A DNA stretch of 64,000 nt from Chamaecyparis obtusa (Eukaryota; Streptophyta; Pinopsida; Cupressales; Cupressaceae), in assembly GCA_027943335.1 (NCBI GenBank), contig BSBK01002161.1, positions 937,001 through 1,001,000 of the forward strand, read 5' to 3'. Made by a program: the position numbers and the translations under genes. Every line of letters starts with the position of its first letter. Position 1 is the stretch's first letter. Shown in pieces: positions 11,572 through 23,665 of this stretch. The notes beneath the pieces were generated by a model. The model saw only the letters and a program-made list of their open reading frames with translations. It ran no database searches and had not been told where the DNA came from.

Positions 11572-12219
11572 TCAATTCGGAGATTTGACAATCTCAATAC
11601 CAGTCTAATTCCAAAGAAACAAATGGGCCCTAATAAAAATGCAATGACATTCCAAAAGTTTTTGAAAAAAGTGAGAATGAAGAGTTCCTAAATAGATATG
11701 GAAGCATATCCGCCGTTCATGGAGGTGCAGGTTTGACATCAATAATGACGTCCTTTGTGAGGTACAAGTAGAGTTGACGCCTATGAAGGTCATTATCAAA
11801 TAGGAGAATGGGGGTGGGAGTGGGGTTGCCCTGCACCACATACTGGCTGGAGCGTCAAAACGTCACGCTTACAATAAATAGCTTATCTCCGTACCTTCTC
11901 AACGCCATCTTTGCCCCACCTCTATTGGTAGCGGCGCAGGAATCACAATTCTTTAGTTTTATATTCTATTCTGCCTCCTCCTCGCCAACTTGCACCAAGT
12001 ACACTCGATCTTTATTCATGAAATGAAGTCGTCGTATATGCCTACTCATTCTTATCCTTATTTATACCTTCATGCTTGGGAGTACGATGAATAAAAAGGC
12101 CTCTCAGCTTTCCATGTGAGTTTTACATTTGTACATTTGGGCCAGAGGTATGCTGCAGTCAATCAAAAAGAAATTTATATTAAGGAGACATTTTGTATGG
12201 GTTTTCTAAGTGAAGGATG
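11572..12219. other. No supported gene
   Basis: Slightly more GC-rich than its surroundings around 11700-12000. It contains two short opposing frames (11605-11841 minus, 11808-12026 plus) without motifs. I see no promoter or RNA gene. Confidence 0.4.
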
Positions 12220-12451
12220 TTTCTGTTATCTTTATGTTCTTATAATTATTCATTAAGAAAGGAAATGAAAGGTTCTTTTATAATCTAGGATATTAGTCAT
12301 ATGTTTTTGGGCCTACATATGGTGACAACAATATGTTTCTGTTATCTTCATGTTCTTATAATTATTCATTAGAAAAGGAAATGAAAGGTTCTTTTATAAT
12401 CTAGGATATTAGTCATATGTTTTTGGGTCTACATATGGTGACAACAATATG
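12220..12451 (+). repeat. Tandem duplication, period 116 bp (two units)
   Basis: Units 12220-12335 and 12336-12451 start TTTCTGTTATCTT and end GGTGACAACAATATG, with only a few substitutions. Confidence 0.85.
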
Positions 12452-12658
12452 AGACTACCACATATTCTTGGGGGAGGCACCTAACTATGCCACAAACAAG
12501 GCATAGATACTCTTACCCCGAATGGGATTTGAACATGTGTCCTATGCTGACAACAATATGAGACTACCACATATTCCTTGGGGGAGGCACCTAACTATGC
12601 TACAAACAAGGCATAGATACTCTTACCCCGCATGGAATTTGAACTTGTGTCCTCTCTT
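12441..12658 (+). repeat. Tandem duplication, period 109 bp (two units)
   Basis: Units 12441-12549 and 12550-12658 start ACAACAATATGAGACTACCA. The ACAACAATATG end of the preceding 116-bp repeat is the start of this one, so two different tandem duplications meet at one shared 11-mer. Confidence 0.85.
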
Positions 12659-13885
12659 TCAAGATACAAACCATAATAATTATTGAAAGATGCTAATCAA
12701 AAGTTCAGGACACGGTCAATAGCCATCCACTTAAATATCCATTTTTTGATAAAATAATTACTAGTTAAAGCGATTGTTCAACTTTAGTGATATACTCATA
12801 GTAGATTATTGGATCATTTGTATCGAGAGATTGGTCCCGTTGTGTAAATTTTGTGGGGGTCAAAGTGAAAGGTTATTGGGGCAATATGTATTTGATGTCA
12901 CCTCAAAATAACCACTTTGTGATCCTTGCACTCATAACAAAATCTCTAGTGTTTATTGTAACTACCCAAGAGCTACCAATAGTTATAAGCTCTTAAGTCC
13001 CAATGAAGAAACATTTTTTTGTCAAAATCCAATATAGTATTTAGGAGCTTAGGGTGCACATAATTAACCATAATGACTACCAATACCTCTCAAGTTTGCA
13101 TTCATCATTAGAATACGGGATGGAAAAATATTTAATGTAGTGAAGTCTACAAACATTTCAAATTAACAATGAGGTGAACGCGTAAACAATCTAGTTTATC
13201 AATTGGTCGGTGAATTGTCGAGTTCATTGTATATGTATTTATGATCCATCTTAATCATGTGATGTTAAAAGTTTGATTTCTTTCACAAGTGTTGTGTGGT
13301 AATTAATCTTTATCATTCTAATATATTTTAATATAGAAACTATAATAACTATTATATAACTATTGATCCTTATTGTAATAAGTAGTTCTTGTCTTTAATT
13401 ATATTATACTTATAGAGAATGAAACAACACTTACAGAGTGGTAGATCAAGGTTGGAATCAAACCACTGTACATAATTAAATTCTAATAAAATTAAAAATT
13501 GATATGTTAATATTCGGGGAGAAAAATTATAAGAGTTATATAGTAATGAATCATCGTGAATTTTTTTACATAATTATTCATTTATATAGAAACTAAATAA
13601 TTATTTATTTCTTTAGGAAAGCTCTTATTTACATAATTAAATTTATACTTAAGAATTAGTAAAAAGGAAATGTTTGTCAAAATTTGAATATGTTCCTAGG
13701 TTGAATTCATAATAATGTATACTAATATGAAAGAATTGACGCTTCAATCTATTTGATATAAGTATTAAGATAGACATTACAAAAAAAAAGATTTGAAAGG
13801 GGATGCAAAATTGAAAATCAGTTGAGTATTAAATTTTATTGTTATTTTTATTAAAATAACAACTATTAATACATTTTCCATATAT
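12659..13885. other. AT-rich non-coding stretch
   Basis: I see no open frame, RNA gene or repeat end that I can support. Confidence 0.4.
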
Positions 13886-15127
13886 AACGAGGGCTTGATT
13901 TACCGCCTTTACAAATTTCACCTTGAGCTTTGCCCTCTGAAAGCTATCTCTATCCAACCGGCCTCTATTGCACCTTCCCCTTCACCTCCTAAAGCTAGCT
14001 TTCCTCCTGCTACTGGGCCTAAAAGAAAGAGATGTCTTAAAAACCCATCTCTCAAATTAAAGGGGTTGAAGGATACATCTCCCACAACTAAGTTTGTTGA
14101 TATGCCCAAAAAGAAGAAACCCACTAACCCTAGTCTGGATGTTAAACCCCACAAAAAGGTCAAGCCAAATATCTATTAGGTGGACTCGGATGTAGAAATT
14201 AGGGAGGAGACTAACACGCCTTGTCACTCGACTAGAACTGCTAAGACCAAGGGAAACAAAAGACTTGTTGAGTTGAGTTCTAGGGATTTGGAGGGGATTG
14301 AGAGTAATGAGGAAGGTAATTTTGATAACGATGGCTCCTCTTCCCATGTTTCAATTTTTTTTAAAAATGAGACCCCTGCCCCTGCACCTAATGTTACTCT
14401 TTCAACAGCTCCCTCCTCTCCCCAACCTGCTCAGTACAAAATTATTGTGGAAGAGGTCCCTATCGAAGATACCCCCAGCCCAAACAAAGATTTCAGTGGC
14501 TTAATTGGTAAATTAAAACATGACATTGTTGGTGTCAAAGGTGGCCTCCAAGGCCTCAAGGCTGTAGTTATTAGCTTGGACAAAAGACTAAAAAATGTGA
14601 ATTGGTTTACCCTCAAAGTTATGCACAGTTGCACGACAACCCTGTGCTTGTTGCAGGAGAAAATGAAGGGTGGCAAGCTGATAGAAGAGGAGGACTATAA
14701 TGAGCTCTTTAAGTTCCTTATTGAAGAGTGGGTCAGGGTGTTGTTGTCAAAGACTCCATCTGAGAAGAATCATTGATGTGTGTCGCTGGTCTTTTAGTTT
14801 TTTGGTTATTTGTTGGCCTATGAGGCCTATAGTTTATTTCATAGTTTTAATACTTTGGAAAATTGTTCGTTGGTTTGCCCTGTGTGGCATATGTTTAAAA
14901 CTATTGTCTTCCTTGGACTCTTATGGTTTGGTCTACTTTCTTAATACTACTATGTGGTGCTTTGGTCAGAAGATTTGTTTTTTTATAGAAGTTTAAGTGT
15001 AAGACATTATTACTGCTACTTTTTTGTTACTGATAATGTGTTGTTAATGCTAATGTGTTGTTAATCCTCCTGGATAGTTGTATAAAGAGATAACACCCTA
15101 ATTTTTTGTTGTTGCTATTATAAAAAA
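13886..15127 (+). mobile_element. ORF-bearing retroposon, 5'-truncated copy
   Basis: It shares sequence with the minus-strand insertion at 23666-25312. The common block begins at GGGCTTGATTTACCGC... (here) / GGACTCATGTTGAGGC... (there), runs through the ORF C-terminus, and ends in a similar A/T-rich tail after an ACACCCT...CTA motif. No clear target duplication remains here. Boundaries are approximate. Mobilisation by LINE-type machinery is inferred from the other copies. Confidence 0.6.
13895..14776 (+). pseudogene. Retroposon-family ORF, C-terminal two thirds
   Basis: Two frames (13895-14179 and 14180-14776) are one frame split by a TAG at 14177-14179. The product starts within the family motif LYKFH, then has a Pro/Ser/Lys-rich low-complexity segment with basic patches (PKRKR, MPKKKKP). 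An acidic Ser-rich segment and a predicted helical C-terminus follow. The C-terminal motif TLKVMHSCTTTLCLL recurs as TLKVMHSSSTTICLL in the copy at 24.2-25.3 kb, and NELFKFL as KELFKFL. I do not recognise the family. The basic patches would suit nuclear or nucleic-acid binding, but that is only suggestive. The N-terminal domain seen in the other copy is missing here. Confidence 0.6.
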
Positions 15128-18100
15128 ATATTATCAAATAAGAACTCTAAACATTATAATTTTATGTTTCTTAAGTACCATAATCTATTAGTTTTGAAAA
15201 TGAATAAAAAACATAGAAGTTATTTGTCCATATATTATTAAAAAAGATTACTTCAAGATGTTTATTAGTACTTGACATTAGGCTAAGAAAGTACTATTGC
15301 ATCATTTTATGGATTTCTTCCATTAACTAGCGATTAAAACTAATTCTTTGCACCAATTATAATTTAGTGTATTTCATATTTTGTTAAAAATAACACATAT
15401 TCTATAGTCTAAATATAAATTTTTTAAGTTTATAAATTTGAGGTCTTATAAATATATGATATGATTGGCTAATACATTTGAAGTCTTATAGACCACTTTT
15501 TTAGGAATAAAAAGCATGAGTTTTTTTAGGTTTTTAACTCAATTTTACAAATTCAATTTTATTACTCTTATATATTGCTTTATTTATTGTTATTTAATTA
15601 TTGAATATTTTAAAGTTTTTTTAAATTTTAATTGATTTTCTTCAAGTTTTTTAAATAATCTTTTTTTACAATTTTTTAAACCAAAAGTCTAATGTGTAAA
15701 TTGTGTCATATTATATTAAGATAATATTGGCTATTTTTGTTATATTATAAAATATTAAATATTTTTTAAATTTATTTTAATATATATTATATAAATTTAG
15801 ATTTAATATAATAACATTATGATATTGCTATTATGATTTCAATTGTATACTCTTTATGAAAAATAGTTATTTGGCCTAAATAATTAACATTAAAACTAAT
15901 TATAAGTAAAACTATTATTACAACTATAATTATAATTAGTTATAATTAAAAAATCACTTTACATATAAATTAAAATTATAATTATAATTAATTATAATTA
16001 AAAAATCACTTTACATATAAATTAAAATTAAAATTAAAATTAATTATAAAACTAAAGGTAAGTATTGGTCACTAGTGACACTTGTTTATATATAATTACT
16101 TTTTAAAAACTCCCAATATAAGTTTATAATATTAGACCAACATTTAAAGCAAAATTATTCAAAAGTGTATCATTTATATCTATTTTTTTAATGAATGATT
16201 ATTCAAATTGTAATAGTTTGTTCAAATTATTTTTTACCATTTCACATTAATAAACTCTTAATATGTTAAACATGATCAAAATATGATTAAATTTATAAGG
16301 AATAAGAAATTGAAAACTCTAAATATTGTGCATGTCATATTTTCACTACATTTGTAATCAAAAATAGTAATGCTTTCAAATATTATTTATAAGGAGGGAC
16401 AAACCTTATAATATTTTACATCAGATGAAGTATCTCTAATTTGGTAATCATGTGTAATGCTCACAAGTGTATATTCCTTATATTGTTGTTTGAATTTCTC
16501 TAATGCCAACATCGATGATGTTTTATTTTATTGTTTGATGCATTCTATTGGTTGTGTTATATATTGACACTGTGGTTGCCAAATATGTACTAGCACTTGC
16601 ACCTATAGGAGGTTCAAGTGTACTCTGATAGGAAATTAAAATATTTTTATAAAATCAACCCATATTTTTATATTTGTAAACAAAAATTATTTAAAATATT
16701 TAAAAAGTTTACATAAAATATTTGAAAACTATATATCTCAAACTATCATATAAAAAAAAAACTAAATATAGTTTGTTAAAGATGGCAAAGCAAATAAATA
16801 AATTACTCAAATAAGAATTATTTTGCAAATGTATGAAAAGTTATGATAATCTAGATATACATATAGAAACTTATAAATAAATTGCCAGAACTATAAATTA
16901 CTATTGAAATAAAAAGTCAAGTTAAGCAACTTCATACATGTGCACATATATGCATATATATCTTTGTGTGTCCTAACAAAAAATAGATAGTTTAAACTAT
17001 GTTTAAAGTAAGGAAAAATAAATGTCTTGACTTTAAACTAAAATATTAAATTTATATAAAGCTTTAGGTGATATTTGATCTAAACTATAATTTTAACACT
17101 TATGATAAGTTACAAATAAATTTAATAAGTTGAAAATAAAATAAAACTTAATCAAAATGTTAAAAGTGAATACTTAATTCTTCTAAAATTTCAAGTTTAT
17201 AAGAAAGAGATATTTATGGTTGTCAATTTTTTATTTTCATAAAAAATAAAATTTATCTTACAATTAAATTTGACAATATTTTTATATTCATCGTCATTTA
17301 ATAGATCCCCACTTTAAACTAAAATAGTAGATATAAAATAAAAGTAAATCATACAACTTTATAAAGTTTAATTTTTTTTAAATTAAAAAATCATAAGTAA
17401 AACATTATGACAAGGGGGAAAAAATGTTATTTATTGAAAACTAAAAATTTAATTGAAATTTCTATTAATATATATGATTTAATATTTAATATAAATATTT
17501 GTTAAATATTGATTTTCTATTTTTATGATGTTTATGAATTATGATTTAATTGTTAAGATAAAAAAAATGTTATACAATAAACCAATAATGTAAGACAAGT
17601 ATATTAAGTCTAACAATAAACCAACATTATATTTATAATTAATAAATTAGATCCTAAATTTCATGTATTTGTTCACATGGTATAACCAATCTTTAATATA
17701 AATCCACTAAAATTTAAATATTTTAAAATACAACATGAAAATTTCTTATATCAGTCTTCATACCAACAAATTCAAACATTGTCAATGAAGGTGGGCAAGT
17801 TGCTTCTGAAATCAATGTCAAGGTGCAAGTTAATGCAAAGTTCTACCAATCAATTTAATTGATAGAGTTCAAAGAAAATATATTCAAATTTCAAATTTTA
17901 ATTATAAAATAATTCTAAAATAAATTAAAATACATGAAAATTTTGTGTATAAGGTTTATACTATGATAAAGCTTCCATTAGAATTAGAACCAATATTTGT
18001 GTATAAGATTTTTATAAATTTATAATGTACTATGATACAGGTGCCATTAGAATTAGAACTCGTGAGGACCTAATTTTCATAGAGATGATGAATTAAGTTC

Positions 18101-18497
18101 GTTAACAAGTTTGAAATGGTGTACCTCAATAATACATAAATTATCTCTAGACAATTATTTAATAACTTGAAAGATGATATAAAATATATGCATTTATTAA
18201 ATGAAGTCATAACAATTAAATTTTGAGTCAATTTATTATTACAAGAGTAATGTCATACCTTTGCAAATTTCAAGTCCATCACAATTATCTTAATCCACAC
18301 CTCTACTAAATGAGTGAAATAAGACTTACATGGAACAAGTTAACAATCACAAGTTTCTTTTGGATGAGTATAAATAGTATAATAATTGAATATATTAAAT
18401 GCATGTTTATTGGTAAAAAATATAAATGATTAAAAAGAACCTCAACTATTAATGACATGTAAATAATCACATTAAATGTATCTTATATTATTTTTGA
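15128..18497. other. Very AT-rich non-coding stretch
   Basis: Long A/T runs with no frame above background and no recognisable element. The only structured item is the 52-bp duplication near 15931-16046. Confidence 0.5.
15931..16046 (+). repeat. AT-rich tandem repeat, period 52 bp (about two units)
   Basis: AAATCACTTTACATATAAAT occurs at 15951 and again at 16003, each preceded by a TATAATTA-rich block. It is probably slippage in AT-rich DNA. Confidence 0.7.
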
Positions 18498-18890
18498 TTG
18501 ACCAAGTTTCAAACCTTATTCCAGCATTTTCTAATTTATGTGAATAATGTTAGAATTTGTAATTTAGCTTTTAATTATGTGTTATATCATCCTTATTCGA
18601 TTTTCCTAAATGCTACACTTCTTTTTGCTTATGTGTACAAATGTTCTCCTTTCTTCCTTATACAAGTTAGTTGTAATGAAATTGATGTATTAGTCTTTTT
18701 CTTTTTGTTGTCGGAGGTTCATAGAACCTCTTCGGCTAAGAGCCAAGGATTGAGGGGTATCCATTTTGCCAAAATCCACCTAGGGAACGATTCCGGTCTC
18801 ATCCCTTATGGTGTCAAAGCCATGCACTCCACAAGACTTGATCCCTGGTAGGCTCATTCAGAACCATTCAACTTCACCAATAGACCAATA
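18498..18890 (+). other. GC-richer patch with a 117-codon frame, unassigned
   Basis: From about 18715 to 18880 base composition shifts sharply from the AT-rich surroundings. The plus frame 18498-18851 ends in this patch, but its first half is ordinary AT-rich DNA. The patch starts with a 7-bp inverted repeat (GAGGTTC ATA GAACCTC, about 18715). It could be a fragment of an exon or of a repeat. I do not recognise the peptide. Confidence 0.25.
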
Positions 18891-20575
18891 GCCCATTAAC
18901 ATTAGTCTTATTTTTGAAATACAATTATGAGTGAAATATGTGGTAAAATATCTTTTGGAAAGTGAAAAGAAAATAATGTGACTTTAGATTTTAGAGATTG
19001 AGTGGGAAATGAAAAGAAAAGGATTTTTTAAGAATTTGTAAAATTTTCTATTTTTTTTTTAAATTTAGGTTTCACGCAGGAAATCAAAAGTATTTTTATA
19101 TTTTAAATATGTGCATGTTCTTATTTAGTTTCTTATTTTTTACCATTCACAAACTAAGTGGTTGTATGTGGTTTTCAATTCATAAGTTATAATTTGAGCA
19201 AGAAACTTAGATTAAATTGTTGTGTCTTAAATGCATGAAGTTTCCACAGATCATGATAGTTTAGATTGATGATTTTTGGATTTGGTTGCGTTAGATTTTT
19301 TCATCAACATTTTGGATAATAATCTATGATCCATCATTAGGATGAGAACTAGAAAAGAGAAACTTGTAAAAGATAGCAAATGAATTCCATTTTGTAGTAT
19401 GTTTTTATTTTCTCAAAAATATAGTAAATAGTGTTATTACTCGAGTCAAATTTCTTCAAAAACATATGTGGTATAAAAGAACGTTTTTGTCCTTTATATG
19501 CTCATGAGGTTATTCATATATTTTGGAAATTTTTTATTTTAAAAAATGAAGAATTTTTAAAACTTTCAATAATGATGAATGTGATTTTTGTAGGACTCTT
19601 GAAATTATGCAATTGTGAATTTTAGATTTTGAGACATGTGAAAATTTTCTATTTTTCGGGACAAGATATCCTACATTGTGAAAATGTGTTCTATATTTTG
19701 GATGTGGGTGTTGTACATTTCACAATATGCCCTATTTTTCTTTTTGGAAAAATGAGAACCCTCTTTTCACTCTTAGCTTTCCCATAGTTTTTAGGGTTTT
19801 CCTATTAAAACAATTATTTAACTCCTCACCTTTCATACATGCTTACTTAACTTAAGGCCAATTATCAAAATTTTTAATGCAAATGATCTTTGTTATAAAA
19901 TTGGCATATTATCATCTTGTCATCTACATAATTTTCTAAGAATTTTGACATGATTTTGGATTGGTATTTAAAGGTCATTACCCCCTTGTTCTCCACTAAA
20001 GAGATAAATATCATGTCCTAAAGTGTTGAAAGTTTGTGAAACTTTCTTTGCATCAAGATGGTTTCACATTCATTTGTTAAAATTTGTCAAGCTCGTCTTT
20101 TATTTTACTTATTTGATTGACCCATAATTTTTTTTTAAATCATTAGCAAGTGTAATATTCTTTTACATCCAAACATCCTTCATTTTCTTTATCTTGATGG
20201 AATTGTGATGATGCAAGAGCATCGTAATGCATCCTATCATATTTCACTGCATAATCTCATCTCAACTTATATTAGCAAATAAAAGTTCAATAATAAATCA
20301 CACACAACATATCTAGTTTTTTGGAGTTTTGGGTCAATCGACAAAAACTTATTGTTATTGAAAGTATCTTTGAGCTCATAATCAATATTCAATAAAACAT
20401 GTAATGTTTGTTGCACAATTTTTAACTTGTGGCACTTTTTTAAACATATCAAAAGTTAGTATAGGACCAAACAAACTTTTCAACGCCTAATACATCATCA
20501 CCATATTTTAGCTACCCTATAGGACATAGAGATTTCCACAACACATTGCAATCAATATTGATTATTCCTAAATAT
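18891..20575. other. No supported gene
   Basis: AT-rich. Two frames of 60-64 codons (19431-19625 plus, 20267-20452 minus) have no motif and are treated as chance. Confidence 0.4.
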
Positions 20576-20945
20576 TAGAGTTGATAAATAAACACTTCTT
20601 AGATTCATTTGGAGAGTAGCTAGTTATAGTTGTCTAGTTTTTCATTCTTAGAAGTCAAAGTTTAGCTAGTCGTATTAGTAGTGTGGAATAATTGAGTAAT
20701 AATAGTAGAGTAAGAGCGTGATAGGAGTCTTTATTTTCTTACATATAATAAGCTTGTGGTTATAGCCCGTGAGATAACCTATAGTTGCAATTTGCATGTG
20801 ACAAGCAATAGATAATTTCTAATAATTTTGTGATGTCAAACCAATTAGGAGTTACTTTAATATTCTATGATAATTTATGTTGTGTTAATACTAAACTATA
20901 CACTCAAATGATCCTTTCTCTAAACTCTCCATTTGTTCCTATATC
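20576..20945 (+). repeat. Possible decayed Gypsy 5' LTR end
   Basis: The sequence just upstream of a primer-site-like TGGTATTAGAGA (20949-20960) and a Gypsy gag remnant is where an LTR should lie. Short motifs such as AGCTAGTCGTATTAGTAGTG fit, but no partner LTR is visible and the left limit is a guess. Confidence 0.3.
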
Positions 20946-20948
20946 AAG

Positions 20949-20960
20949 TGGTATTAGAGA
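20949..20960 (+). other. Possible primer-binding site
   Basis: TGGTATTAGAGA differs from the TGGTATCAGAGC consensus at two positions and precedes a gag remnant by about 290 bp. Confidence 0.4.
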
Positions 20961-21243
20961 AAGTTATTGACTTCTTTAGGAGGAAAGATAATTTTGGAGG
21001 TCTTAAGGATGACTACATGTCAAACCTAAATCAACAAGAAAGTGTTGGTCAGTAGATCACCAATTGTGAGTTAGTTGTAATCATGTAGCCAAATCATCAT
21101 GTTGAGGTAGTTGCACCAAATGTGAGGAAATATTCTACCCAATAGAATGCATGGCAATAGAAGAAATGTTGGAAATAATAAGGAAAATGAAGATTCAATT
21201 GGATTCTCTAGAAGTTTAGAAAAGAGGTCTAAATCCTAGACAT

Positions 21244-21684
21244 GTGGATGAGATTGATGATGATGAATTAGGGCCTCATTTTGTAGATTTAAATGAAGAA
21301 ACCCTAAACAAAGAAAAATCAAACGAAATCAAGATGTTGAAATTCATCTCCAAGATTGGTAGGAGACCTAGATGTGATATTTCTAACTATGAGGGAGATT
21401 TGAATCTTGATGAACTAATTGATTGGATAATTGAAATAGATGAATACTTTAAGTATGAAGAAACTAAGGATCTAGAAAGGGTGAGTTTCATAAAAATCAA
21501 ATTGAAAGGACATATGACTATTTGGTAAAAACAACTTAGTTGTATAGAAATAGGATATAAAAGGAGAGGACTACAAGATGAAATATAATTGTGGTGAAAT
21601 TCAAGAATCAATTCATACTCGATTATTATGAATTGGAATTGCTTCAAAGAGACTGTAAACCTGAGGAACAAAGGAAAGGGCACT
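21244..21684 (+). pseudogene. gag: Gypsy gag fragment
   Basis: The frame 21244-21528 encodes a typical Gypsy Gag start of the form ISNYEGDLNLDELIDWI...IDEYFKYEE...KLKGHMTIW. The same pattern appears in the minus-strand element at 56.2 kb (PEYSGKLDLDELVDWITEIE...SLWW). After the stop, a shifted frame (about 21590-21684) continues the family pattern: a hydrophobic stretch, QFILDYYELELLQR and a charged tail. Gag forms the retroelement particle. The fragment ends inside the start of a tandem duplication, and no pol follows. The decay and missing pol suggest an old, deleted insertion. Confidence 0.7.
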
Positions 21685-23651
21685 AAATTATTGCACATTT
21701 AAGAATTTCATAATATGATCATCATGATAAGATATAGTAAATCTAACAAAATAAAATTCACGTGGTACAAAAATAACCTTTGAATAAACATTCAGAAAGA
21801 TATATCTATTCACGGGTTATTTTAAGCTAGTATTTACAGGTTATTGGTACTCATTTTTTTAGCCATATATTTTTCAAGAGCTCAATGATACATCTTATTG
21901 AGATATACCTTAGTGGAAAGGGTTCCAATATGCATTCTATAATATTTCCATATTAATAGTGTGATGTTTGGATGAATTTTGGTTGTGAAGAGATAAAGAA
22001 ACTACACTAATGTATAAATATTCAAATGTGATATTACATCATATTCAATTCTCACCCCTCTTCCAATAACACTTATGTATATAGTTTTCACTCTAACTCA
22101 TCATCTTATGTTTCTACCAACATAATCACTATTTATATAGCATTTTAACCCTCTAAATGGGGCATCCAAGTAGGTTGTCATATCTAATATCTCTCTTAGA
22201 TAAACCCACACATTAATATTATAGGAACATTAATGTGACAATGTATGGTTGCAAACATTTTACTCACTTACCTAATTTTGACACCTAATTATTGTTAGTT
22301 TCTAGGTGCTTATAATTTATAACTAGAATTTGTTTTTATCTTTAATAATAATAATAAAAGGTGACAAAAACTATCTCATAACAATTTCATAGGAAGTTGA
22401 ACACCCAAAATATATTAATCTCCAAGATTCCTTCTTAATAAATAGTAAATCATCATAAATCAAAATTAGTAACCAAAGACGCTCAATAAAGAAATTAATT
22501 ATATCATACCAAGAAAGCTTAATTACTATAACAACAAAACCCTAATGACAAATATAATTACTATTGATGATGAATCATTGTTCTGTCACAAATGATTTAC
22601 AAACAATATTAGGAGTAAGTATATAACATAGGATTTACATTGATGATGACACCTTAATCATAATAGAATGTAGGCATTTGTCTAGTGAAACATGGAATTA
22701 GTCAATATTTCTTTAATAAGCATTTTTCAACACTAATGATATTAATTAAATAATAAATATTCAAAATATTTTCCTTTTTAATTTAATTAAATACATCTAT
22801 ATCTATATCTAACAATTTATAGTTAAACAAATTTAACATTGACTAGCGAAGAGGTTTCTACTATAAGTTAATTAATGTTGCAGATTCATTGTAGTCTTCT
22901 ATAGCAAGGGTTTGATTTATGTCATCAAAGTGATTCAATGTCAAAGTGTACTAGTGATGGCTAATTAGGTTGCATGACACAACTAGGGTCCAATGTATCT
23001 ATAGATATAGTAGGATATAAAAGGAGAGGATTGCAAGATGAAATAGAATTGTCATGAAATTGAAGAATCAATTCATACCCAATTATTATGAATTAGAATT
23101 TCTTCAAAGAGAGTGTAAACCTAAGGAACAAAGAAAAGGAAAATAAAGGATTGCACTTTTAATAATTTCATAATATGATCATCATGATAAGATATAGTAA
23201 AGATAACAAAAATAAATCTATGCGGTACATAAACAACCTCCAAACAAACATTCAGAAAGATACGTGTAGTCACAAGTCATTTTGAGCTAGTATTTACAAA
23301 AAATAAAAAGTCTATATAGTTAAGTTGAGACCACTCTCTTATAGTAATTTGTCTCTAGATTAGTGAACTTCATAAAACACCAATAGTTATTAGTACTTAT
23401 TTTTTAGCCATATACTTTTCAAGAGCTTAATGATACATCTTATTAAGATAGACCTTGGTGGAAAGGTTTCCAGTATGCATTCTAAAATATTTCCATAACT
23501 TAATAGTGTGATATTTGGATGAATTTTGGTTGTAAAGAGATAAAAACCTAAACTAATATATAAATATTTAAATTCAAGATTACATCATATTCACTTCTCA
23601 CCCATCTTGTGTATTGAATCGAATAACACTTATGTATAGAGTTTTCACTCT

Positions 23652-23665
23652 AACTCATCATCTTA
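23652..23665 (+). repeat. Target-site duplication, left
   Basis: AACTCATCATCTTA, identical to 25313-25326. The undisturbed site CTAACTCATCATCTTATG survives in duplication unit 1 near 22095-22112. Confidence 0.85.

Noticed and set aside
12500..12660. GGGATTTGAAC-type strings resembling a tRNA B box on the minus strand
   Set aside because: No A box or tRNA fold at the right spacing; they occur within a 109-bp duplication.
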